NCBI GenBank assembly: GCA_947628025.1
Contig: CANQYH010000006.1
Span: forward strand, 1 to 26,891
Reading direction: 5' to 3'
Length of the DNA stretch: 26,891 bases
DNA from: an uncultured Lachnospiraceae bacterium
GTDB lineage: Bacteria > Bacillota > Clostridia > Lachnospirales > Lachnospiraceae
Shown here: in pieces, positions 1-8,752 of the stretch
Position numbering within the stretch: the stretch's first letter is position 1
Layout: each line of letters begins with the position of its first letter
Program-made: the position numbers and the translations under genes
The notes under the pieces: model-generated
Databases searched by the model: none
What the model was told of the DNA's origin: nothing
Seen by the model: the letters and a program-made list of their open reading frames with translations, nothing else

Positions 1-1299
1 AAACGCCTGGATGCCCAGCCTGTGCAGCGTAGGAGCACGGTTCAGCATGACCGGATGCTCTTTGATGACCTCATCCAGCACATCCCAGACCTCCGGCTGC
101 AGGCGCTCCACCATCTTCTTCGCATTCTTGATGTTGTGGGCGGTGCCATTGGAGACCAGCTCTTTCATGACAAAGGGCTTGAACAGCTCGATGGCCATCT
201 CTTTCGGCAGGCCGCACTGGTAGATCTTCAGCTCCGGCCCGACCACGATGACGGAACGGCCGGAATAGTCCACGCGTTTGCCCAGGAGGTTCTGGCGGAA
301 ACGGCCCTGTTTGCCTTTCAGCATATCGGAAATGGACTTTAACGCCCGGTTGCCGGGTCCGGTCACAGGACGTCCGCGGCGGCCATTGTCGATCAGGGCG
401 TCCACTGCCTCCTGAAGCATACGCTTCTCGTTGCGGACGATGATATCCGGCGCGCCCAGCTCCAGAAGCCTGGCCAGACGGTTGTTGCGGTTGATGATTC
501 TTCTATATAAATCGTTCAGATCAGAGGTAGCGAAACGGCCGCCGTCCAGCTGTACCATCGGACGGATATCCGGCGGGATCACCGGGATCACGGTCATGAT
601 CATCCACTCGGGCTTGTTGCCGGAGCTGCGGAACGCCTCCACGACCTCCAGCCTCTTGATGATCCTGGCCCGCTTCTGTCCCGTAGAATCTTTCAGGGCC
701 TTTCTCAGCTCCTCGGAATCCTTATCGAGGTCGATGGCTTTCAGAAGCTCCTGGATCGCCTCGGCTCCCATACCGACCCGAAATGCGCCCGCGCCGTATT
801 TTTCCAGCTCCTCGCGGTATTCTTTTTCGGAAAGCACCTGCTTATACTGCAGTCCGGTGTCCCCCGCGTCCAGCACGATATAGGACGCAAAATACAAGAC
901 TTTTTCCAGTACTCTAGGCGACAGATCCAGGATCAGGCCCATGCGGCTGGGGATACCCTTGAAGTACCAGATGTGGGATACCGGGGCCGCCAGCTGGATG
1001 TGGCCGGTGCGCTCGCGGCGGACGCTGGCCTTGGTGACCTCTACGCCGCAGCGGTCGCAGATCACGCCTTTATAACGGATCTTTTTATATTTGCCGCAAT
1101 GGCACTCCCAGTCCTTGCTGGGCCCGAAGATGCGCTCGCAGAACAGGCCGTCCTTTTCCGGCTTCAGCGTCCTGTAGTTGATGGTTTCCGGTTTCTTTAC
1201 TTCCCCATGGGACCATTCCAGAATCTTCTCCGGAGAGGCCAGGCCAATCTTTATCGCGTCAAACGTCATAGGTTGATAAGTTTCATTCGTCTCAGGCAT
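1..1299 (-). CDS. rpoC: RNA polymerase subunit beta' (N-terminal part)
   Basis: Largest catalytic subunit of the core RNA polymerase; with beta it forms the active-site cleft. The window holds the first 433 codons and the gene runs off the left edge. The start is ATG at 1299 behind a GGAGGG ribosome site. Residues 66-84 carry the N-terminal zinc-binding cysteines (C66, C68, C81, C84 in ECHCG and CDRCG). The rudder/lid region and the motif RQNLLGKRVDYSGRSVIVVGP are present in the right order. The part shown ends near NRAPTLHRLGIQAF, just before the NADFDGD magnesium-binding motif, so the catalytic aspartates are outside the window. It follows rpoB by 50 nt on the same strand and is almost certainly cotranscribed. 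Nothing looks broken. Confidence 0.98.
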   Translation of the reverse strand, partial: MPETNETYQPMTFDAIKIGLASPEKILEWSHGEVKKPETINYRTLKPEKDGLFCERIFGPSKDWECHCGKYKKIRYKGVICDRCGVEVTKASVRRERTGHIQLAAPVSHIWYFKGIPSRMGLILDLSPRVLEKVLYFASYIVLDAGDTGLQYKQVLSEKEYREELEKYGAGAFRVGMGAEAIQELLKAIDLDKDSEELRKALKDSTGQKRARIIKRLEVVEAFRSSGNKPEWMIMTVIPVIPPDIRPMVQLDGGRFATSDLNDLYRRIINRNNRLARLLELGAPDIIVRNEKRMLQEAVDALIDNGRRGRPVTGPGNRALKSISDMLKGKQGRFRQNLLGKRVDYSGRSVIVVGPELKIYQCGLPKEMAIELFKPFVMKELVSNGTAHNIKNAKKMVERLQPEVWDVLDEVIKEHPVMLNRAPTLHRLGIQAF

Positions 1300-1349
1300 G
1301 AGTGATACTCCCTCCTATCATAATATCGTCACAGTTCAGCCATACGGGT

Positions 1350-4300
1350 CTAATTCTCTGCGTCGAAATCGTCGTCGCCCGGATCCAGATCGCTGTAATC
1401 GTCGTCGTAATCGTCATCGTCTTCCGCATCCGCGTCGACATCCACCAGCTCGCCGTCCTGGAATTCCTGAGACTGATAACCGTAAGCGCCGAACGATTCC
1501 TCTCTGTCGTAGGAACGGTCTCCCTCGATAATGGCTTTCAGGTCCGTATCGCCATAATCGATGGACTCCGTCAGCTCGACCTCCGTATTATCGTCCCGCA
1601 GCACTCTCACATCCAGACCCAGGGACTGGAGCTCTTTCAGGAGTACCTTAAAGGACTCCGGGATCCCTGCCTCAGGGATATTCTCGCCCTTGATGATCGC
1701 TTCGTATGTTTTCACACGGCCAACCACATCGTCGGACTTCACCGTCAGGATCTCCTGCAGCGTATAGGAAGCGCCGTAGGCCTCCAGCGCCCACACCTCC
1801 ATCTCTCCGAAACGCTGTCCGCCGAACTGGGCCTTGCCGCCCAGGGGCTGCTGCGTCACCAGAGAATACGGGCCGGTAGAACGGGCGTGGATCTTGTCGT
1901 CTACCAGATGGTGAAGCTTCAAATAGTGCATGTGGCCGATCGTAACGGGACTGTCGAAAAATTCCCCGGTACGCCCGTCGCGCAGGCGCACCTTGCCGTC
2001 CCGGTTGATGGGAACGCCTTTCCAGACCTCCCGGTGCTCCAAATGGGAGCCCAGATATTCCATAACCGACGGTTCCAGAACATCTTTATATTTCTCCTGG
2101 AAATCCTCCCAGGTGCCATTGACATAATCGTTCGCCATATCCAGGGCGTCCATGATGTCTTTCTCATCCGCTCCGTCGAACACCGGCGTGGAGACGTTAA
2201 AGCCCAGAGCTTTCGCGGCCAGGCTCAGATGGGTCTCCAGCACCTGCCCGATATTCATACGGGAGGGCACGCCCAACGGGTTCAGCACGATATCCAGCGG
2301 GCGTCCGTTGGGCAGGAACGGCATATCCTCCACCGGAAGCACACGGGACACCACGCCCTTGTTGCCGTGACGGCCGGCCATCTTATCGCCCACGGAGATC
2401 TTTCTCTTCTGAGCAATGTAGATGCGCACCGTCTGGTTCACGCCCGGAGACAGTTCATCGCCGTTCTCACGGGTAAATACCTTCGCGTCCACGACGATAC
2501 CGTACGCGCCGTGAGGCACTTTCAGGGAGGTATCGCGGACTTCGCGGGCTTTCTCGCCGAAGATCGCCCTCAGCAGGCGCTCCTCCGCGGTCAGCTCCGT
2601 CTCGCCTTTGGGCGTCACCTTGCCCACCAGGATATCCTGGGCGCGGACCTCGGCTCCGATGCGGATGATGCCGCGCTCGTCCAGATCTTTCAGCGCGTCC
2701 TCGCCGACGCCGGGCACGTCGCGGGTGATCTCCTCCGGCCCCAGCTTGGTATCGCGGGCCTCGGCTTCGTATTCCTCAATGTGCACGGACGTGTAAACGT
2801 CGTCCATGACCAGCCGCTCGCTCAGAAGAACCGCGTCCTCGTAATTGTAGCCCTCCCAGGTCATGAACCCGATCAGCGGGTTCTTGCCCAGGGCGATCTC
2901 ACCGTTCTGGGTGGACGGGCCGTCGGCGATCACCTCGCCGGCCTCCACATGGTCGCCCTTATAGACAATGGGCTTCTGGTTATAGCAGTTGGACTGGTTG
3001 CTTCTCTTAAACTTCGTCAGATGATAGGTATCGCGCACCCCGTCGGAATCCCGCTTGATAATGATCTCATTGGAAGCGGAACGCTCGACCGTACCGGCGT
3101 TTTTCGCCACCACGCAGACGCCGGAGTCCACAGCCGCCTTGGCCTCCATACCGGTGCCGACCACAGGGGCCTCCGTCGTCAGAAGCGGCACGGCCTGGCG
3201 CTGCATGTTGGAACCCATCAGCGCGCGGTTGGCGTCGTCGTTCTCCAGGAACGGGATCATGGAGGTCGCCACGGAGAATACCATCTTCGGCGACACGTCC
3301 ATCAGGTCGACACTGGTTTTCTGGAACGAAGAAGTCTCGGCGCGGAACCGTCCGGAAATATTGTTGTTGACAAAATGTCCGTCCTCGTCCAGCGGCTCGT
3401 TCGCCTGCGCCACGACGAAATTGTCTTCCTCGTCCGCCGTCAGGTACACCACCTCGTCGGTGACGCGCGGATTCCTCGGGTCGCTCTTATCCACAATCCG
3501 GTAAGGCGCCTCCACGAAACCGTAGATATTCACCCGCGCATAGGTCGCCAGAGAGTTGATCAGGCCGATGTTCGGACCTTCGGGGGTCTCGATCGGGCAC
3601 ATCCGCCCATAGTGGGTGTAATGCACGTCGCGGACCTCGAATCCGGCGCGGTCCCTCGACAGACCGCCGGGGCCCAACGCCGACAGACGGCGCTTGTTGG
3701 TCAGCTCTGCCAGCGGGTTGTTCTGGTCCATGAACTGGGACAGCTGGGAGCTGCCGAAGAACTCCTTCACCGCCGCGGTCACGGGCTTGATATTGATCAG
3801 GGACTGGGGCGTGATGCCGTCCATGTCCTGTGTCGTCATACGTTCGCGTACCACACGCTCCATACGGGCCAGACCGATGCGGTACTGATTCTGCAGCAGC
3901 TCGCCGACGGCGCGGATCCGGCGGTTGCCCAGATGATCGATATCGTCGGTATTGCCAATCTGCTGCTCCAGGTGCATATTATAATTAATAGAAGCGAGAA
4001 TGTCCTGCTTCGTGATGTGCTTCGGCACCAGCTCGCGGGCGTTGCGCCGGATCACGCGCTTCAGCTCTTCCTCGTCGTCTCCATATTCATCCAGTATAGG
4101 ACGAAGCACCGGGTAGAATACTAACTCCGAGATCCCTGCCTCGGACGGCGGGAAATTCACGTAGCAGCTCAGGTCGACCATCATGTTCGAAAGAACCTTT
4201 ACGTTGCGGTCCACGCCCTGGATCCAGACGTAAGGAACCGCCGCGTTCTGGATGGCCTCGCCGGTCTTTTTGTCCAGCTTCTGCCCGGCCGTCGCCAGCA

Positions 4301-5216
4301 CCTCGCCGGTCATGGGGTCGATCACGTCCTCCGCCAGCGTGTGGCCTTTCAGACGATAGCCGAACGCAAGCTTTTTATTGAATTTGTAACGTCCCACGCG
4401 GGCCAGGTCGTACCTGCGGGGATCGAAGAACATGCTGTTTAACAGGCTCTCCGCGCTGTCCACGGAAAGCGGCTCGCCCGGACGGATCTTTTTATACAGC
4501 TCCAGCAGGCCGTCCTGGTAATTGTCCGACACGTCTTTCCCGAAGCTGGCCAGGATCTTCGGCTCCTCGCCGAACAGGTCCAGGATCTCCGCGTTCGTGC
4601 CGTAGCCGAGGGCACGGACCAGTACCGTCACCGGCACTTTCCTGGTGCGGTCCACACGGACGTAAAAGATATCGTTGGAGTCCGTCTCGTACTCCAGCCA
4701 CGCGCCGCGGTTGGGGATGACGGTGCAGGAATACAGTTCCTTGCCGACCTTGTCATGGGTGACGCCATAGTAAATGCCAGGAGAACGCACCAGCTGGCTG
4801 ACAATGACACGCTCCGCGCCATTGATGACGAACGACCCGGTATCTGTCATGAGCGGGAGATCGCCCATGAATATCTCGTGCTCGTTGATCTCGTCTTTAT
4901 CCTTATTGCAGAGCCGGACCTTCACTTTCAGCGGCGCCGCATAGGTAGCGTCCCGCTCCTTGCATTCCTCGATGGTATACTTGATATCGTCTTTACATAA
5001 AGTAAAATCGACAAACTCCAGGCTCAGGTGACCCGCGAAATCGGCGATCGGAGAGATGTCCTCGAAAACTTCCTTTAAACCGTCGTCAAGAAACCACTGG
5101 TACGAGGTTTTCTGGATTTCGATCAGGTTCGGCATCTCCAGAACTTCTTTTTGTCTCGAGAAGCTCATTCTTTCGCTTTTTCCTGCTGTCACAGGACGCA
5201 TTCTGCTTTTCTCCAT
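1350..5216 (-). CDS. rpoB: RNA polymerase subunit beta
   Basis: Beta subunit of RNA polymerase, which binds the nascent RNA/DNA hybrid and is the target of rifamycins. The product is 1288 residues. I chose ATG at 5216 (MEKSRMRPVTAGK), which fits the usual clostridial N-terminus and lies behind AGGGG; the frame stays open upstream to 5306, but that stretch is promoter and leader. The fork and rifamycin region (residues about 488-520, GSSQLSQFMDQNNPLAEL), the IETPEGPNIGLINSL motif and the C-terminal GGKAQFGGQRFGEMEVWALE block are intact. Residue 507, equivalent to E. coli H526, is Asn (codon AAC at 3696-3698). The last 30 residues are an Asp-rich acidic tail. It has its own promoter and is followed 50 nt later by rpoC. 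No ribosomal protein gene lies immediately upstream; the neighbour there is divergent. Confidence 0.98.
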   Translation of the reverse strand: MEKSRMRPVTAGKSERMSFSRQKEVLEMPNLIEIQKTSYQWFLDDGLKEVFEDISPIADFAGHLSLEFVDFTLCKDDIKYTIEECKERDATYAAPLKVKVRLCNKDKDEINEHEIFMGDLPLMTDTGSFVINGAERVIVSQLVRSPGIYYGVTHDKVGKELYSCTVIPNRGAWLEYETDSNDIFYVRVDRTRKVPVTVLVRALGYGTNAEILDLFGEEPKILASFGKDVSDNYQDGLLELYKKIRPGEPLSVDSAESLLNSMFFDPRRYDLARVGRYKFNKKLAFGYRLKGHTLAEDVIDPMTGEVLATAGQKLDKKTGEAIQNAAVPYVWIQGVDRNVKVLSNMMVDLSCYVNFPPSEAGISELVFYPVLRPILDEYGDDEEELKRVIRRNARELVPKHITKQDILASINYNMHLEQQIGNTDDIDHLGNRRIRAVGELLQNQYRIGLARMERVVRERMTTQDMDGITPQSLINIKPVTAAVKEFFGSSQLSQFMDQNNPLAELTNKRRLSALGPGGLSRDRAGFEVRDVHYTHYGRMCPIETPEGPNIGLINSLATYARVNIYGFVEAPYRIVDKSDPRNPRVTDEVVYLTADEEDNFVVAQANEPLDEDGHFVNNNISGRFRAETSSFQKTSVDLMDVSPKMVFSVATSMIPFLENDDANRALMGSNMQRQAVPLLTTEAPVVGTGMEAKAAVDSGVCVVAKNAGTVERSASNEIIIKRDSDGVRDTYHLTKFKRSNQSNCYNQKPIVYKGDHVEAGEVIADGPSTQNGEIALGKNPLIGFMTWEGYNYEDAVLLSERLVMDDVYTSVHIEEYEAEARDTKLGPEEITRDVPGVGEDALKDLDERGIIRIGAEVRAQDILVGKVTPKGETELTAEERLLRAIFGEKAREVRDTSLKVPHGAYGIVVDAKVFTRENGDELSPGVNQTVRIYIAQKRKISVGDKMAGRHGNKGVVSRVLPVEDMPFLPNGRPLDIVLNPLGVPSRMNIGQVLETHLSLAAKALGFNVSTPVFDGADEKDIMDALDMANDYVNGTWEDFQEKYKDVLEPSVMEYLGSHLEHREVWKGVPINRDGKVRLRDGRTGEFFDSPVTIGHMHYLKLHHLVDDKIHARSTGPYSLVTQQPLGGKAQFGGQRFGEMEVWALEAYGASYTLQEILTVKSDDVVGRVKTYEAIIKGENIPEAGIPESFKVLLKELQSLGLDVRVLRDDNTEVELTESIDYGDTDLKAIIEGDRSYDREESFGAYGYQSQEFQDGELVDVDADAEDDDDYDDDYSDLDPGDDDFDAEN

Positions 5217-5311
5217 TGACAATTTCACCCCTGCTTTTCTATTCTTTGATACTGCTGTTTTGGGCACAAAAAACCATTGCACGCATAAGTCTCCACAATA
5301 GTGCATTTTTT

Positions 5312-5340
5312 ATAGTATCACACAAAAGTCAACCTGTCAA
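5312..5340 (-). promoter_or_regulatory. Sigma-A promoter of rpoBC
   Basis: On the minus strand a perfect TTGACA (5335-5340) is followed after 17 nt by TACTAT (5312-5317), preceded by an extended -10 TG dinucleotide. Transcription would start near 5305 and leave a leader of about 90 nt before rpoB. The -35 box is only 11 bp from the -35 box of the divergent promoter at 5352. Confidence 0.75.
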
Positions 5341-5351
5341 GGATTTTTTTC

Positions 5352-5380
5352 TTGCAATCTTCTCACTTTGGTGCTATAAT
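5352..5380 (+). promoter_or_regulatory. Sigma-A promoter of the small membrane protein gene
   Basis: TTGCAA (5352-5357), 17-nt spacer, perfect TATAAT (5375-5380). It stands back to back with the rpoB promoter. The ribosome site TGGAGGT (5404-5410) and the ATG at 5418 follow, giving a short leader of roughly 30 nt. Confidence 0.8.
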
Positions 5381-5417
5381 ATTTCAGCGATATTATTCAA
5401 CAATGGAGGTATTCCCC

Positions 5418-5915
5418 ATGGATTCAGGCATCATTTTTAATGTCATCTTCATCGTACTGCTGGTTCTCATCGCGGTCGCGGCCCTGCTCTACTTCGTAGG
5501 ACGCAAGCTGGAGAAGCGCCAGGTCGAACAGCAGAACCTCCTGGAGGCGGCGGCCCAGACCGCATCCATCCTGGTCATCGACAAGAAAAAGATGAAACTC
5601 AAAGAAGCCCATCTGCCCAAGACCGTATACGACCAGACGCCCAAATACATGCAGCGGATGAAAGTCCCGGTGGTCAAAGCCAAGGTCGGCACGCGGGTCA
5701 TGACGCTCTTAGCCGACGGAACCGTTTTCGAACAGCTTCCCGTGAAAACGGAAGCCAGAGTCGTGATCAGCGGCATCTACATAACGAAAGTCAAGAGCAT
5801 CCGCGGCGGCGCGGTGCCGGCGGTCCCCAAAAAGAAAGGCCTGCTGCAGCGGATCGGTCTTAAGAAAGACAAGCCCGCGAAAGCGGAGAGCGACGACAAG
5901 AAAAAGAAGAAATAG
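5418..5915 (+). CDS. Single-pass membrane protein of unknown function
   Basis: Not assigned to a named family. The product is 165 residues. Residues 5-27 form one hydrophobic segment with a short N-terminal tail, followed by a Lys/Arg-rich stretch, so the rest should be cytoplasmic. The middle (about 50-130) has short beta-like segments (VGTRVMTLLADGTVFEQLP) and may be a small folded domain. The C-terminus from about 137 is strongly basic and ends in five lysines, which suggests binding to nucleic acid or acidic lipid; that is inference. ATG 5418 is chosen because it follows TGGAGGT; the ATG at 5352 in the same frame lies inside the promoter. Divergent from rpoB and followed by a terminator, so it is a single-gene unit. 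Confidence 0.85.
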   Translation: MDSGIIFNVIFIVLLVLIAVAALLYFVGRKLEKRQVEQQNLLEAAAQTASILVIDKKKMKLKEAHLPKTVYDQTPKYMQRMKVPVVKAKVGTRVMTLLADGTVFEQLPVKTEARVVISGIYITKVKSIRGGAVPAVPKKKGLLQRIGLKKDKPAKAESDDKKKKK

Positions 5916-5973
5916 GCGCGTTTTCATGCAGCCAAACCGAAGCGCGTCAAAAATCGCATTTCAGGAACACATA

Positions 5974-6031
5974 CAAAACGTCCGTCTCCGGAGCGGTCCT
6001 CACATATGGCCGCCGGAAACGGACGTTTTTT
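5974..6031. terminator. Bidirectional rho-independent terminator
   Basis: A long hairpin with arms AAAACGTCCG-TCTCCGG and CCGGAAA-CGGACGTTTT (one mismatch) and a loop of about 16-20 nt. Seven Ts follow on the plus strand, and a shorter T run follows on the minus strand. It lies between the convergent membrane protein gene and the DUF1934 gene and can end both. Confidence 0.8.
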
Positions 6032-6048
6032 ATCACAGATCATCTCCG

Positions 6049-6489
6049 CTATGAAGCCGCCCCGCCCGCTCCCCTGGGCCGGACCGCGACCGTGATGCTG
6101 CAGTCGGACACATGGGTATAATTGATCTCCAGGGCATAGTCCACCTCCGCCTGGATCAGATCTTCCTCTACCCTCACGCGCAGGTCCCTGGTGTGCAGGC
6201 CAATCATCATCTGGCCGAACGGAGTCATATAGCAGGCCAGATTCTTTTTGTCCTTTTCAAACACCATCCGGGTGCTGGCGGGTCCTTTTTTCGTGATGGC
6301 GAGGACGCCGGGGCCGATCCGGATCGTATTCCTGACAGAACCGGAACCGTCCTCCAGAACCTCTTCATACATCACGTAATGCCGCCCGTTTTTTCCGAAA
6401 TAATCGCCCACCGTCATCATTTCCACTTCCTGCGGACCATTTTCCGAAAGCTGCACGCCGGTGATGCTGATCAATACGTCCCGCGTCAT
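6049..6489 (-). CDS. DUF1934 (YwiB-like) beta-barrel protein
   Basis: 146 residues, the usual size of the DUF1934 family: small, cytoplasmic, calycin-like barrel proteins of Firmicutes without a settled function. Recognisable features are the opening VLISITGVQ, the central YVMYEEVLEDGSGSVRNTIRI and the closing strand VDYALEINYTHVSDCSITVAV. The start at 6489 has a strong site, AAAGGAGGG. It is the third gene after ddl and murI, 90 nt downstream of murI, and probably in the same transcript. The position next to wall-precursor genes is suggestive, but the sequence says nothing about activity. No signal peptide or membrane segment. Confidence 0.85.
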   Translation of the reverse strand: MTRDVLISITGVQLSENGPQEVEMMTVGDYFGKNGRHYVMYEEVLEDGSGSVRNTIRIGPGVLAITKKGPASTRMVFEKDKKNLACYMTPFGQMMIGLHTRDLRVRVEEDLIQAEVDYALEINYTHVSDCSITVAVRPRGAGGAAS

Positions 6490-6579
6490 ATTGCCCTCCT
6501 TTCCGATAAAGCCGCGATCATACGGCGGCTGAAGAATGGCCGGGCGCAGGCCGTCGCCCACACTCCGGCCCCAGCGCCG

Positions 6580-7569
6580 TCAGTAATTCTCGATATCGAT
6601 CTTTTTCGTCTCTTTTACCTGCTCCGGCAGGATCGACGTGGCGAACGCGGTGAATTTCTCCGCCAGGTCGCTGACGTAGAAGCGGTACTGTTCCGTATCG
6701 CCCGCAGCGCCGGAGCCGATTCCGCGTGGGTCATCCTCACCGGAACGAGCCTCCTCCATTCCGCCTGCGCTATTATATAAAGAAACTTCGGCCTGCGAAT
6801 CCTTTTGTGCGCCGGCGCGGTCCGCAGCGATACCAGCGCAAGTCCCTGCTTCGCGATCCGTGGACGGACCGGACGCCTCGCCGTCCCCCCGGACCAGTCC
6901 CCGTTCCTCCAGAAGCGCCTTCAGTTCCAGCGCCGTCTCGTAGGCGGGATTCACCAGCGTCACATCGCCGCCCATGATCCGGCCCACCGTTGAACGCAGC
7001 AGGGGGTAATGGGTGCAGCCCAGCACCAGCGTGTCGATGAACCGGCCTTTCAGAACGCTCAGATACCGGGAAGCGATCTCATCCGTGACGGAATCGTGCA
7101 GAAGTCCCTCCTCCACCAGCGGCACGAAGAGCGGACAGGCTTTTCCCGTCACCTCGATGTCCGGGTTCATCTGCTTCATGACCTCGGTATAAATACCGCT
7201 GCCGATCGTGCCCTCGGTGCCGATGACGCCGATCTTGCCGTTGCGGGTGGCCCGCACCGCCGTCAGGGCCCCGGCGCGGATCACGCCGATGATCGGAATA
7301 TCAAATTCCCTCTCCACCGTATCCAGCGCATAGGCGCTGGCCGTGTTGCAGGCGATCACGATGGCTTTTACCTGCTTCGTCATCAGGAAACGGATGATCT
7401 GACGCGAATAGCGGATCACCGTCTCGCGGGACTTGTTTCCGTAAGGCACTCTGGCCGTATCTCCGAAATAGACGATCCGCTCGCCGGGCATCTGGCGGAT
7501 AATCTCCCTGGCCACCGTCAGTCCGCCTACTCCCGAATCAAAAATCCCGACAGGCGCATTCTTATCCAT
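6580..7569 (-). CDS. murI: Glutamate racemase, with an unusual 65-residue linker
   Basis: Converts L-glutamate to D-glutamate for peptidoglycan precursor synthesis in the cytoplasm. The motif GIFDSGVGGLTV (8-19), the catalytic Cys74 in CNTAS and Cys185 in GCTHYPLL are all present. At 329 residues it is about 60 longer than the common 260-275. The excess lies at about residues 228-292 (DNA 6694-6888), between the helix ELKALLEERGLV and the final conserved block YRFYVSDLAEKF. It is rich in Gly, Ala, Ser, Asp and Arg and looks disordered. The catalytic core is untouched, so activity is likely. The ATG overlaps the 3' end of ddl by 8 nt (ATGGATAA), indicating translational coupling. Confidence 0.95.
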   Translation of the reverse strand: MDKNAPVGIFDSGVGGLTVAREIIRQMPGERIVYFGDTARVPYGNKSRETVIRYSRQIIRFLMTKQVKAIVIACNTASAYALDTVEREFDIPIIGVIRAGALTAVRATRNGKIGVIGTEGTIGSGIYTEVMKQMNPDIEVTGKACPLFVPLVEEGLLHDSVTDEIASRYLSVLKGRFIDTLVLGCTHYPLLRSTVGRIMGGDVTLVNPAYETALELKALLEERGLVRGDGEASGPSTDREAGTCAGIAADRAGAQKDSQAEVSLYNSAGGMEEARSGEDDPRGIGSGAAGDTEQYRFYVSDLAEKFTAFATSILPEQVKETKKIDIENY

Positions 7570-8692
7570 GCCGGCGCTCCTTGGCGTGCGTGATCAGATT
7601 CTCTACCAACTGCGCCTTGCTGACGCCTCTGGCCTCCCACAACATCGGATACATGCTGATGGCAGTAAAGCCCGGCATCGTATTGATCTCGTTGAAGACC
7701 ACCTGGCCGTCCTCCCGGACAAAGAAATCCACGCGGGCCAGGCCGTAACCGTCCACCGCTTTGAAGATCTCCGCCGCGTACCGCCGCACCGTCTCCGCCG
7801 CGCCGCCGGGAAGATCCGGATCCACAACCGTCTGAGATTCCGCGTTATAATATTTTGCGTCAAAGTCATAAAATTCGGCGGCTGCCAGGATCTCGCCGAC
7901 GCCGGACGCCTCCACCGGACGCGCGCCGCCGCCGAAGACCGCACATTCGACTTCCCGGCCCACGATCGCTTCTTCCACCAGGATCTTGCGGTCGTGACGC
8001 GCCGCCTCAGTCAGGGCCGCTTCCAGCCCCGCCCGGTCCCTGGCCTTGCTGACGCCGCGCGAGGAACCGGCGTTGGAGGGCTTCACAAAGACCGGATATG
8101 CCAGTTCCGCCTCTACTTTCTCCGCGACGGACTGCATATCCGCCAGCTCCCGGCGCATGACCGGCACATACTTCGCCTGCCGGATGCCCAGATCGTCCAC
8201 GATCCGTTTCGTGTAGAGTTTATCCATGGAGACGGCGCTCGCCAATACGCCGCAGCCCACATAGGGGATACCGGCCAGCTCCAAAAGGCCCTGGACCGTG
8301 CCGTCCTCGCCGTAAAGCCCGTGCAGCACCGGAAAGACCACGTCGACCGGGATCTCGTACCCGGTCTCCGCCTTTACGGCATGGCGCGCCGCGTCTCCGC
8401 TTTCCATAAAAAATACCGCCGCGTCCGCTTCGCCCGTCACACCGCTCACTACGACGCACCGCTTCGTGGCGTCGGGACTGATGACCGCGGTCACGGTCCC
8501 CTCCCGCCATTTGTCCGAGCGGATCTCTTCCACAGACCGGGTCAGCAGCCAGCGGCCCTGTTCCGTAATGCCAATCAGCAGTATATTATATTTATCTTTA
8601 TCAATCTGGTCGATCACGTTCGCCGCCGACATGCACGATACCACATGCTCCGACGACTGACCGCCAAACAGTACGGCAATCGTTTCTTTCAT
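7562..8692 (-). CDS. ddl: D-alanine--D-alanine ligase
   Basis: ATP-grasp enzyme that joins two D-alanines for the peptidoglycan stem peptide. 376 residues. Visible motifs: VLFGGQSSEHVVS near the N-terminus, the HGLYGEDGTVQGLLE block, the GIPYVGCGVLAS segment, the ATP-grasp FVKPSNAGSSRGVSK, and the metal-binding FNEINTMPGFT near the C-terminus. The normal-type sequence with Y in GLYGEDG argues for D-Ala-D-Ala rather than D-Ala-D-Lac, though I cannot prove this by eye. ATG 8692 follows GGGAGGAAAT; the frame stays open to 8911 but overlaps the divergent spoIIR promoter and gene. First gene of the ddl-murI-DUF1934 unit. Confidence 0.95.
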   Translation of the reverse strand: MKETIAVLFGGQSSEHVVSCMSAANVIDQIDKDKYNILLIGITEQGRWLLTRSVEEIRSDKWREGTVTAVISPDATKRCVVVSGVTGEADAAVFFMESGDAARHAVKAETGYEIPVDVVFPVLHGLYGEDGTVQGLLELAGIPYVGCGVLASAVSMDKLYTKRIVDDLGIRQAKYVPVMRRELADMQSVAEKVEAELAYPVFVKPSNAGSSRGVSKARDRAGLEAALTEAARHDRKILVEEAIVGREVECAVFGGGARPVEASGVGEILAAAEFYDFDAKYYNAESQTVVDPDLPGGAAETVRRYAAEIFKAVDGYGLARVDFFVREDGQVVFNEINTMPGFTAISMYPMLWEARGVSKAQLVENLITHAKERRHG

Positions 8693-8724
8693 CTGGATTT
8701 CCTCCCGCAGATTCTGATAGTCGT

Positions 8725-8752
8725 GTTTAATTATACCATACCTGGTTACAAT
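8725..8752 (+). promoter_or_regulatory. Probable sigma-F promoter of spoIIR
   Basis: GTTTA (8725-8729) fits the forespore sigma-F -35 consensus GYWTA. After 14 nt comes GGTTACAAT (8744-8752), which fits the GGNNANANT -10 at every fixed position. The predicted start is about 22 nt upstream of ATG 8780, leaving room for the AAAAGGAGGA ribosome site. spoIIR is a classical sigma-F gene, so the match has functional support. Confidence 0.6.

Noticed and set aside
1302..4124. A 940-codon open frame on the plus strand
   Set aside because: It lies entirely antisense to rpoB, reflects the GC-rich codon pattern of that gene, has no ribosome site and has no recognisable domain.
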